12,245 nt of DNA, taken from NCBI GenBank assembly GCA_021812865.1, contig JAKAMP010000023.1, positions 1 through 12,245 on the forward strand, read 5' to 3'. Origin of the DNA: Bacteroidota bacterium (GTDB lineage: Bacteria; Bacteroidota; Bacteroidia; Bacteroidales; JAAYUG01). A program made the translations under genes and the position numbers. Each line of letters opens with the position of its first letter. The first letter of the stretch is position 1. Below the pieces are notes generated by a model. The model searched no databases, was not told the origin of the DNA, and worked only from the letters and a program-made list of their open reading frames with translations. Of the stretch, positions 1-6,981 are shown piece by piece.

Positions 1-327
1 TGTACCGATTCCCACCATGATCCTGTCGGTAATACCATACTCCAGGCCAAGCCGGGTGGTGGCAGAACCATAGATCCCGAACAGATCGTGTATGCCATTG
101 GTAAAATTGCTGAAACGATGATAAATGATGAGGTTAAGACTGCCCTTGTAAGGAGACATGACCGTCTGATTATCAATGAGCATGTTGGTACCAAACGTTG
201 CTCTCACAGGGTTATCCACTGGTTTTTCATCGGCTACGGTTTCGGTGGAGTCATTCTGTGCAAACATAAAGGGAGCCGTAATAGCGGCCATAACAGCGAT
301 CAGAAAGGTTTTCTTCAGTGTATTCAT
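1..327 (-). CDS. Outer-membrane beta-barrel-like protein (DUF5777-type), N-terminal part only
   Basis: The reading frame opens with ATG at 325-327 on the minus strand and stays open to the window edge, giving 109 residues with the C-terminus missing. Residues 1-23 form a classic signal peptide: lysines at 5-6, a hydrophobic stretch at 8-22, and likely cleavage near FMFA/Q. A short acidic linker follows. From about residue 39 the sequence (NPVRATFGTN, then GSLNLIIYHRFSNF, then TRLGLEYGITDRIMVGIG) has the alternating pattern of amphipathic beta-strands and matches my memory of the Bacteroidota family called DUF5777, a putative outer-membrane barrel of unknown function. The gene lies 42 bp downstream of the cytochrome gene and is probably co-transcribed with it. 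In related genomes I recall this family beside cytochrome and YceI-like genes, which suggests a respiratory or redox context. That link is inference; the barrel family is the firmer part. Confidence 0.75.
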   Translation of the reverse strand, partial: MNTLKKTFLIAVMAAITAPFMFAQNDSTETVADEKPVDNPVRATFGTNMLIDNQTVMSPYKGSLNLIIYHRFSNFTNGIHDLFGIYGSATTRLGLEYGITDRIMVGIGT

Positions 328-369
328 ATCGTCAATAATTTAAATGAATGATCATACTTAGGTTCATGC

Positions 370-756
370 TTAATTATTCTTTGCGCCCTGCTTAATCCAT
401 CCGAAAATAAGGCTTTTCTCGGCAGTGGTGGTCCTGGGCTTGTGTCCTCCATCGGTTTCCAGCCAGTTGAGGAATATTGAACCGGCAGGATTGATAGAGT
501 CGGCCGGCGTAACATAAGCCGGTACAAGGGCATTATAGGGATCTGTTTTCAGGTTAGGATTCTGCGCTCCACCGTGGCAACTGGTACATTTGCTAAAAAT
601 AGGTTTGATATCGGCGGAAAAACTGATCACTACGGTATCGACCGTTGTAGTGTCAATCACATCCTCCTTGAATGTAACTTTTTCACAGCGGGTGCTGAGT
701 ACCATCACAGCGAATCCCGCTAAAAGCAAACCAAATAACAGCTTAATTCTGCGCAT
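370..756 (-). CDS. Small exported c-type cytochrome (single haem)
   Basis: This 128-residue protein has an N-terminal hydrophobic export segment (residues 5-21). It carries one haem c attachment motif, CTSCH, at residues 57-61, preceded by the usual SFSADIKPIFSKC lead-in and followed by GG. The C-terminal GWIKQGAKNN is typical of the short Bacteroidota cytochrome c-like domain. Cys24 follows the hydrophobic segment and could be a lipid attachment site, but the preceding residues (LSTR) are a poor lipobox, so lipoprotein status is uncertain. No methionine occurs after the CxxCH motif. His105 and Lys106 (GGHKP) sit where a distal ligand would be expected. The protein is probably periplasmic or membrane-anchored and carries electrons, partner unknown. 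It is the first gene of a leftward pair with the barrel protein and is divergent from the Crp/Fnr regulator. The reading is firm; its exact role is not known. Confidence 0.8.
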   Translation of the reverse strand: MRRIKLLFGLLLAGFAVMVLSTRCEKVTFKEDVIDTTTVDTVVISFSADIKPIFSKCTSCHGGAQNPNLKTDPYNALVPAYVTPADSINPAGSIFLNWLETDGGHKPRTTTAEKSLIFGWIKQGAKNN

Positions 757-804
757 AGTGATTGATCTGATTTAGGGTTATTATATTTTGAATTTGAAGA
801 CGCG

Positions 805-812
805 TAAAGGTA
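805..812 (-). promoter_or_regulatory. Possible -7 box for the cytochrome gene
   Basis: Read on the minus strand this is TACCTTTA, a 7 of 8 match to the Bacteroidota -7 consensus TAnnTTTG, about 49 bp before the cytochrome start codon. I see no TTTG at the expected distance upstream, so the assignment is weak. Confidence 0.25.
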
Positions 813-867
813 TTATTTTAGGTTTTTCAATGTCTTCCGGCTATGCCGACATTTAGTAGCCTAAAAA

Positions 868-902
868 ATGATATATGTCATAAAACAATCGATATTTGTC
901 AT
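868..902. promoter_or_regulatory. Paired Crp/Fnr-type operator sites
   Basis: The first site (868-881) is ATGA-N6-TCAT, the half-site geometry used by the Crp/Fnr family (compare TTGA-N6-TCAA for FNR and TGA-N6-TCA inside the CRP site). A second, imperfect copy (889-902) is TCGA-N6-TCAT. The two share the run GATATxTGTCAT (11 of 12 bases), and their centres are exactly 21 bp apart, two helical turns. They lie between the divergent cytochrome and regulator genes, just upstream of the regulator's -7 box, where a bound dimer could activate or repress the regulator. That the neighbouring regulator binds here is inference from position and symmetry. Confidence 0.5.
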
Positions 903-912
903 TCCAATTTAC

Positions 913-920
913 TATTTTTG
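913..920 (+). promoter_or_regulatory. -7 promoter box of the Crp/Fnr regulator gene
   Basis: TATTTTTG matches TAnnTTTG perfectly and lies 29 bp before the regulator's start codon. No TTTG is present 19-21 bp upstream. That space is occupied by the second palindrome-like site, which would fit a promoter needing an activator or one under autoregulation. Confidence 0.5.
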
Positions 921-949
921 ACGCACTCAAGACGGAATAATCCAATTCG

Positions 950-1654
950 ATGACACATTTTCAACAATCTTACCGCTGTACTAACTGTGATCATTGCAAT
1001 GAAAGGATTCCCATGCTCGCCACGCTAAAGCCTGAGGAATCGCATATCCTCAATGAGAACAGGCATGAAGTGCGGTACAAGGCAGGGGAAAATATCATCA
1101 AGCAGGGCACGGCTTCAGCCAACCTGGGTTTTCTCACCAGCGGCCTGGCAAAGGAATATATTGAAGGGTACGATAACCGCGACCTGATCCTGGATGTGCT
1201 TCAGCCCTGGTCGGTATTCGGAGGACCGGGTATCTATGTTGATATGCGTTACCACTATTCTGTCACAGCCCTTGAAGATTCCACAGTCTGTTTCATCGAT
1301 ACTGCCACCTTCAAGAAAGTCATCCGGATCAACGCCGATTTTGCCGAGGAATTTCTCAAATACTGTAATACCTGCAGCACCCGGACATTTGGACGGTTCC
1401 TCAGCATCACCCAGAAGCAAATGCATGGGAGAATTGCCGATGTGATCATTTACCTTGCTGAAAAAATATACAATACCCTTAGTTTCGGTCTGAGCATGTC
1501 GCGGCAGGACATAGCTGATTTCTCCGGGATGTCAAAGGACAGCGCCATCCGCATACTGAAGGAACTCGAGAATGAAAACATCATCGAGGCTAACGGCAAG
1601 CACATTACCATTCATAAGATGGATCTGCTGAAGGAAATCGCCGCCAAGGGTTAA
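950..1654 (+). CDS. Crp/Fnr-family transcription regulator, possibly FNR-like Fe-S sensor
   Basis: This 234-residue protein has the full family layout: a cyclic-nucleotide-binding-like beta-roll at about residues 25-120, a dimerisation helix at about 125-172, and a winged helix-turn-helix at about 180-232. The recognition region is MSRQDIADFSGMSKDSAIRILKEL. Its SKDSAIR segment aligns with SRETVGR of CRP and TVETISR of FNR, keeping the arginine but changing other contact residues. The N-terminus has Cys10, Cys13 and Cys16, and Cys114 (STVCFID) falls where the fourth FNR cluster ligand (MVCEIP, Cys122) lies. Four ligands for a [4Fe-4S] cluster are therefore present. Two further cysteines, Cys139 and Cys142, form a CxxC in the dimer helix. 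The cAMP-binding arginine-serine signature of CRP is not evident. Divergence from a cytochrome gene supports a respiratory or redox role. The family is firm; cluster binding is inference. Confidence 0.9.
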   Translation: MTHFQQSYRCTNCDHCNERIPMLATLKPEESHILNENRHEVRYKAGENIIKQGTASANLGFLTSGLAKEYIEGYDNRDLILDVLQPWSVFGGPGIYVDMRYHYSVTALEDSTVCFIDTATFKKVIRINADFAEEFLKYCNTCSTRTFGRFLSITQKQMHGRIADVIIYLAEKIYNTLSFGLSMSRQDIADFSGMSKDSAIRILKELENENIIEANGKHITIHKMDLLKEIAAKG

Positions 1655-1792
1655 TCGCATCATTTCCCTATGCAGGGGCACTACAACCTAAACCAGGCAC
1701 ACCGCGGCCTGAATAGAAAATGGGGATTCCCCTATGAGCATGAAAAAGTGAATATTTCAACCCCGTCCATACTTACCGAAAGATTTTTTTTC

Positions 1793-1800
1793 TATCTTTG
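1793..1800 (+). promoter_or_regulatory. -7 promoter box of the tRNA-Arg gene
   Basis: TATCTTTG is a perfect match to TAnnTTTG, 11 bp upstream of the mature tRNA 5' end, leaving room for a start site about 6 nt downstream of the box. The stretch just upstream is T-rich, with no clear TTTG element at the usual distance. Confidence 0.6.
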
Positions 1801-1811
1801 CGCCACGAAAA

Positions 1812-1885
1812 GGCCCCGTAGCTTAATTGAATAGAGCATCTGACTACGGATCAGAAGGTTACAGGTTTGAGTCCTGTCGGGGTCA
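1812..1885 (+). tRNA. tRNA-Arg (anticodon ACG)
   Basis: The 74-nt cloverleaf is complete. The acceptor stem is GGCCCCG/CGGGGTC (7 bp, one G-U pair). The D stem is GCTT/GAGC. The anticodon stem is TCTGA/TCAGA around loop CTACGGA, so the anticodon is ACG, presumably edited to ICG to read CGU, CGC and CGA. The variable loop is 5 nt. The T stem is ACAGG/CCTGT around TTTGAGT. The discriminator base is A and the 3' CCA is not encoded (the next bases are CAC), so it must be added after transcription. The gene stands alone with its own promoter box and terminator. Confidence 0.96.
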
Positions 1886-1896
1886 CACTTATAATG

Positions 1897-1932
1897 AAGG
1901 AGTTACAGTGAATAGCACTTGACTCCTTTTTT
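1897..1932 (+). terminator. Intrinsic terminator after tRNA-Arg
   Basis: AAGGAGT at 1897-1903 pairs perfectly with ACTCCTT at 1922-1928. Inside, AGTG pairs with CACT across a 5-nt loop. The hairpin runs directly into a T tract ending at 1932. It starts 11 nt after the tRNA 3' end. Confidence 0.8.
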
Positions 1933-2048
1933 ATTTGCACCATAAATTTTCAATCAATAGTTATTTCAGGAACATTTAGATTTATTGAATGGGCTTTTTA
2001 TCGGGATTCTGCATTTAGTTGCTTCTTTTGGGTTCACTTTCCATGCCT

Positions 2049-2100
2049 GACAGATTTGTACCGGGTTCCGGAGGGATGAGAACCTTGCCTGTCGTACAAA
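2049..2100. other. Nested inverted repeats with pseudoknot-like order
   Basis: Three complementary pairs occur within 52 bp: GACAG (2049-2053) with CTGTC (2089-2093), TTTGTAC (2055-2061) with GTACAAA (2094-2100), and GGTTC (2064-2068) with GAACC (2080-2084). The first two pairs interlock as 1-2-1'-2', so in RNA they could form an H-type pseudoknot around the small hairpin, or two alternative stems. The element lies in the non-coding stretch between the tRNA terminator and the 3' end of the leftward PLP-enzyme gene, 47 bp past its stop codon, so it might act in that mRNA's 3' region. No U tract follows directly. Function unknown. Confidence 0.35.
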
Positions 2101-2146
2101 ATAACAGTCTGCAAACCAAAATGTTCGCCGGAAAACCTATTGTTTT

Positions 2147-3256
2147 TCAGGCTCTGAAGAGATTGAGTTCCTCCCCGTTGAATGTCCGTGCATTCAGCAA
2201 GTTTGCTGCCAGGCATGAATGGGCAGGAATGAGATAGAGAAGATCGCCGGGTTTGAAGTTGCCTCTCATCCCGGCAGGATATTCCACTATTCCATGTTCC
2301 TGTGACACTTTTACCAGCTTCACACTAAGATCGGGTTTCTCCAAGGCATTTTCCTGCATCCGTATGCCGCAGCCAAACACTTTCCGGTCTTCGATGAGTA
2401 CAGTATCCTTTGAAAAATGCACTGCTCCTCCATAGATGATAAGTTGTGAGCGTTCTTCATGTACCTCCACCACCGGGCAGACCACCACCGCTGCGATCTG
2501 GCCGGACCGGCAGGAGCCCAGCCTGTACTGCACAAGGTCATAATACACAAAATTACCGGGACGGATCTCATCGAGGCCTGAAAAATCATCTACCAGGGAA
2601 CAGCCAGGAGTATCTCCGGCCGAGATGATTATATCGGGGAAATCGGGCAGGAACTTCTCTTTCAGGGCAATCATATTCAATTTACCCGCATTGAAAATCG
2701 CACGTACCTGCTCAGGGGAGGCCGCATCGTAGGTATCGCCAAAATGGGACAAGAAGCCCCTGAAGCGGAGGTGAGGATTCTGTTCAGCCATTTCGAGAAG
2801 GCGGCAGATAGCCTGGGTGTTTTTCATTTCGATGCCGCTTCTGCAATAGCCATTATCGACTTCGATAAAAAATCCGAGTGGAGCATGCACCAGGGCAGAC
2901 AGGTTCTGCATGGTATCCATGCTGCTTACCAGTACCTGGAGGCTGATTTTTGAAGCCAGTTCCCTCACCGTATCCATTTCGCGGATATTCAGGGGAAAGG
3001 CTACTGTAATATTGTTCCAGCCGTTGGCTGCAAAATACCCGGCCATGCCAAGGGATGATACGGTAATGGAATGCACACCGCAGGATGCAAACCATTTTCC
3101 AACGGTAGCAGACTGGTGTGTCTTAAAATGTGGCCGGAACAGGCATCCCGACTTTTCTGCCTTAGCTTTCATCCAGAGTATATTCTGTATGCATTTTTCG
3201 CGGTCTACCAGCAGGGTGGGCCTGGTAATAGCTGCATTATTCATTTTCATGGTCAT
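2147..3256 (-). CDS. D-serine dehydratase / D-threonine aldolase-type PLP enzyme
   Basis: The 369-residue protein has an alanine-racemase-like TIM barrel followed by a beta domain, the fold-type III layout of D-serine dehydratase and D-threonine aldolase. The PLP lysine is Lys45 in RPHFKTH, the family signature near the N-terminus. FIEVDNGYCRSGI (about 128-140), FLSHFGDTYD and ISAGDTPG are further barrel motifs. Near the end, PAHSC places His346 and Cys348 at the metal site. As I recall, eukaryotic D-serine dehydratase uses His and Cys to bind zinc here, while D-threonine aldolase uses His and Asp for manganese, so dehydratase activity (D-serine to pyruvate and ammonia) is slightly favoured. 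ATG codons at residues 1, 3 and 5 make the exact start uncertain. The gene is divergent from the glycerate kinase. The enzyme is soluble and cytoplasmic, with no signal peptide. Confidence 0.85.
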   Translation of the reverse strand: MTMKMNNAAITRPTLLVDREKCIQNILWMKAKAEKSGCLFRPHFKTHQSATVGKWFASCGVHSITVSSLGMAGYFAANGWNNITVAFPLNIREMDTVRELASKISLQVLVSSMDTMQNLSALVHAPLGFFIEVDNGYCRSGIEMKNTQAICRLLEMAEQNPHLRFRGFLSHFGDTYDAASPEQVRAIFNAGKLNMIALKEKFLPDFPDIIISAGDTPGCSLVDDFSGLDEIRPGNFVYYDLVQYRLGSCRSGQIAAVVVCPVVEVHEERSQLIIYGGAVHFSKDTVLIEDRKVFGCGIRMQENALEKPDLSVKLVKVSQEHGIVEYPAGMRGNFKPGDLLYLIPAHSCLAANLLNARTFNGEELNLFRA

Positions 3257-3349
3257 TACCTGATTATGCTCCCTGTGCGACTGTATCTTTTTTAAGGGAA
3301 GGCTCAGTTGCCCGGAAATTTATAAAGAAAATAAAGAATTATCGCTTAA

Positions 3350-3382
3350 TTTGGACTGAAATAGCCAGCTCAACTAATTTAT
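3350..3382 (+). promoter_or_regulatory. Likely promoter of the glycerate kinase gene
   Basis: TTTG (3350-3353) and TAATTTAT (3375-3382) are separated by 21 bp, the spacing expected for the Bacteroidota housekeeping promoter. The -7 box matches TAnnTTTG at 4 of its 6 fixed positions, so this is a moderate match. The leader would be about 50 nt. Confidence 0.4.
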
Positions 3383-3437
3383 CCAGTTAGACCCGGGAAT
3401 TAAAAATTACAGGTATACCAATGATTTTTCAGCACCT

Positions 3438-4607
3438 ATGAGTAAACCGGAACATGGTACATGGCGACTCCTGGTGGCGCCCGATAAATTCAAGGGTTCA
3501 CTTACTGCGGGAGAAGCTGCTGCGGTTATGGCAGAAGCACTGGAAGAAATGTTCCCGGGAGTAACAGTAGACATACAGCCCATGGGCGATGGAGGAGAAG
3601 GTACTGCAAATATCCTTGCCGATGTAGAAGGAGCTTTTGAAGCAAGCTGCAGGGTTCATGATCCTCTGTCCCGGATCATAACTGCCGGATACCGGATAAG
3701 CCCCGGAGGGGAAAGGGCCTACATGGAAATGGCTTCTGCCTCGGGACTGCAGTTATTGAAGGAAGAAGAACAAAACTGTGCCAATACAACCAGCATCGGA
3801 ACCGGCGAAATGATAAGGAATGCCATAGAGAGAGGTGTGCGTGAGATTTTTCTTTGTCTCGGGGGCAGCGCCACGAATGATGGAGGCACCGGCATGGCCA
3901 CGGCGCTGGGGTACCGTTTCACCGACGGTAATGGCAATCCTGTTGAGCCTACAGGCCACAATCTGAGACATATCCGTTCGATCGATGATTCCCAGGTAAT
4001 GCCATTGCTGAGAAAGGTTTCCTTCAAGGTAGTAAGCGATGTTACCAGCCCGCTCACAGGGCCCGCCGGTGCAGCCTTTATGTACGGGCCACAAAAAGGC
4101 GCCCGTATGGAAGATATTCCGGCCCTCGACGCAGGGTTGAAAAACCTGGCTGAACGGGTGAATGAAAAATATGTCCTAAACATCGACCCGGTTCCGGGGG
4201 CTGGTGCGGCAGGCGGACTGGGCGGGGGCGCCATAGCCTTCCTTTATGCCTGGCCGGAACGTGGCATAGAAGTAATAATGCATAAAACCGGACTGGAAGA
4301 AAAAATACGGCACTGCGACCTGATCATCACGGGCGAGGGCAAGCTGGATCAACAGACGTTGCAGGGCAAAACAGTTTACGGCATTGCCAGCCTCGCCCAA
4401 AGATACCATAAACCCGTAGTTGCCATCTGCGGCCTCTCTACCCTTTCAGAAAGTGAAATTCAGGCATGCGGATTGACAAAAGTCATAGAAATCAGCAGGA
4501 ATGAAGCTGACCAGGGCATAGCCATGAGGCATTCAAAAAACAACCTCAAAGCAGGTTTGAAGGGAGCAAAGAATGTGTTGACCGAACTGCTGAAGCGGCA
4601 AGGCTGA
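3438..4607 (+). CDS. Glycerate kinase (GarK/GlxK family)
   Basis: This 389-residue protein has the usual family length. It shows the family motifs in order: APDKFKGSLT (14-23), MGDGGEGT (49-56), LGGSATNDGG (141-150), the glycine-rich GAGAAGGLGGG (254-264) and ITGEGKLDQQT (297-307). It phosphorylates D-glycerate with ATP. Bacterial members of this family mostly make 2-phosphoglycerate, which enters lower glycolysis. It is cytoplasmic. The start ATG is supported by the APDKFKGS motif at its normal distance from the N-terminus; another ATG at 3421 is out of frame. It is divergent from the D-serine dehydratase-like gene and could share regulation with it through the 181-bp gap. It ends only 3 bp from the stop codon of the convergent reductase gene. 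Family assignment is firm; which phosphoglycerate is made cannot be read from the sequence. Confidence 0.95.
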   Translation: MSKPEHGTWRLLVAPDKFKGSLTAGEAAAVMAEALEEMFPGVTVDIQPMGDGGEGTANILADVEGAFEASCRVHDPLSRIITAGYRISPGGERAYMEMASASGLQLLKEEEQNCANTTSIGTGEMIRNAIERGVREIFLCLGGSATNDGGTGMATALGYRFTDGNGNPVEPTGHNLRHIRSIDDSQVMPLLRKVSFKVVSDVTSPLTGPAGAAFMYGPQKGARMEDIPALDAGLKNLAERVNEKYVLNIDPVPGAGAAGGLGGGAIAFLYAWPERGIEVIMHKTGLEEKIRHCDLIITGEGKLDQQTLQGKTVYGIASLAQRYHKPVVAICGLSTLSESEIQACGLTKVIEISRNEADQGIAMRHSKNNLKAGLKGAKNVLTELLKRQG

Positions 4608-4610
4608 AGA

Positions 4611-5417
4611 TTATTTCACCTTGTAATGATCGGCAAGGATCCATGAGAAGAACCGTGCCGGTACCAGTTTCTTTATATAGACCGCCAGTTTCTGGTCGAA
4701 CCGGCCAACAAGATACTGGTAAGCAGGTTTCTTCGAATGGATGATCTTTTCAATGGCACGTGCCACCATTTCCGGGTTGCTGCCCAGGCTTTCGTCCTTA
4801 TTGATCTTTTCAAGGGAGAGCCTGAACTGTTCATAGTAAGGATTAGGCTGCAGGGCGCTCTTTGCCACGATACGATGAGCGGAAACCCCGGAGAGCATGT
4901 CGCTGGGGTTTACCACCACCACGTGAACATTGTATGGCCTCAGTTCAATCCGTAGCGATTCGCAGAGGCCCTGTATGGCAAACTTGCTGGCCGAATAGAA
5001 GCCCTGGAAGGGAATACCCATCAGTCCGGCAATGGAGCTGATATTAACGATGGTGCCACTGTTTTTTTCGCGCATATGAGGAAGCACCTCTTTCATCATC
5101 CGGGTCATGCCAAAGAAGAAGGTTTCCATGTCGTGGTGCATTTCCTCTTCCGAGAAGTTCTCGATGGCTCCACCCATGCTGTAGCCGGCATTATTGATCA
5201 GCACATCAATGCGGCCTTCCTTGGCGACAACCTCGCTGACCGCATGTTTAACGCTTTCAGGCCGGGTAACGTCAAGTTGAACCATTGGGTATGGGGCTTT
5301 GATAGCGGCAGGGTTCCTGCTCGTTCCGTATACTTTGAAGCCTTTTGATGAAAGGTAATCGGCACAAGCCTTTCCTATGCCTGAAGAGGCACCCGTAACC
5401 AGCACAACTTTTTCCAT
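4611..5417 (-). CDS. Short-chain dehydrogenase/reductase, probable 3-ketosphinganine reductase
   Basis: This is a 268-residue classical SDR. The nucleotide-binding motif TGASSGIG is at residues 8-15, Asp49 follows in LDV, NNAG is at 75-78, the catalytic serine lies around 127-128 (NISS), and Tyr141 and Lys145 form the YSASK active site. Arg34 after the second strand (GTSRN) suggests a preference for NADPH. A hydrophobic, basic C-terminal region (KKLVPARFFSWIL) may associate with the membrane. The gene starts 5 bp after the serine palmitoyltransferase stop and must be co-transcribed with it. The step needed after palmitoyltransferase is reduction of 3-ketosphinganine to sphinganine by exactly this kind of enzyme, so that role is the best inference. 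The SDR family itself is certain; the substrate rests on gene context. Confidence 0.85.
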   Translation of the reverse strand: MEKVVLVTGASSGIGKACADYLSSKGFKVYGTSRNPAAIKAPYPMVQLDVTRPESVKHAVSEVVAKEGRIDVLINNAGYSMGGAIENFSEEEMHHDMETFFFGMTRMMKEVLPHMREKNSGTIVNISSIAGLMGIPFQGFYSASKFAIQGLCESLRIELRPYNVHVVVVNPSDMLSGVSAHRIVAKSALQPNPYYEQFRLSLEKINKDESLGSNPEMVARAIEKIIHSKKPAYQYLVGRFDQKLAVYIKKLVPARFFSWILADHYKVK

Positions 5418-5422
5418 GAGAG

Positions 5423-6649
<1,227 letters not shown>

Positions 6650-6662
6650 TTAATAAACATCA

Positions 6663-6692
6663 CAAATATATTCATAGAAATTTAATACCAAA
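6663..6692 (-). promoter_or_regulatory. Promoter of the serine palmitoyltransferase-reductase unit
   Basis: On the minus strand, TTTG (6692-6689) is followed after 18 bp by TATATTTG (6670-6663), a perfect -7 box with spacing 1 bp short of the usual 19-21. Transcription would start about 30 nt before the start codon. Confidence 0.7.
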
Positions 6693-6935
6693 TTAATGTA
6701 AAGGGCAAAATGCCATAAAAAGCCGTAACATGCTGAATATTAATCACTAAAATTTACATGATACACAACAGGTCGATAACCAAATGTGCTTTGCGGGTGG
6801 CATAAAATTCTCAAGCTTGCACGGGAATTGGCCGGATGCACTCTCTCTATCGGGAATGATATGGCCGCCGCATTCCTTGCTGATTCACAATATTTTATAA
6901 ATATTTTAGGAGTATGTAACATTGCCGGAATAAGG
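6693..6935. other. Intergenic stretch between the isomerase and palmitoyltransferase genes
   Basis: No convincing gene is seen. On the plus strand a 50-codon frame (GTG at 6786, stop at 6936-6938) contains the protein-like segment KILKLARELAGCTLSIGNDM, with GC content closer to coding than the flanks. It has no ATG, no promoter box and no family I recognise. It could be a small protein, the eroded end of an old gene, or chance. An 81-codon minus-strand frame over the same bases looks unlike protein. The AT-rich edges belong to the neighbouring promoter and 3' end. Confidence 0.3.
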
Positions 6936-6936
6936 T

Positions 6937-6972
6937 AATAAAGCCGAAGCCTATTGCAGTATGATGATACTG
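6937..6972 (-). terminator. Possible terminator after the isomerase gene
   Basis: Read leftward after the isomerase stop codon, CAGTAT and ATACTG (6972-6957) form a 6-bp stem with a 4-nt loop. It is followed by AGGC-TTCG-GCTT (6952-6941), which carries a stable C(UUCG)G tetraloop, then a short T-rich run. Each hairpin alone is weak, and the U tract is broken. Confidence 0.35.
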
Positions 6973-6981
6973 TACTGTTTA

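Noticed and set aside
1719..1736. Small GGGG/CCCC hairpin between the regulator and the tRNA
   Set aside because: The stem is only four to five base pairs with no following T tract, so I do not call it a terminator.
1812..1932. tRNA-Arg as an integration site for a mobile element
   Set aside because: No integrase lies nearby and I found no second copy of the tRNA 3' end in the window; the terminator directly behind it is intact.
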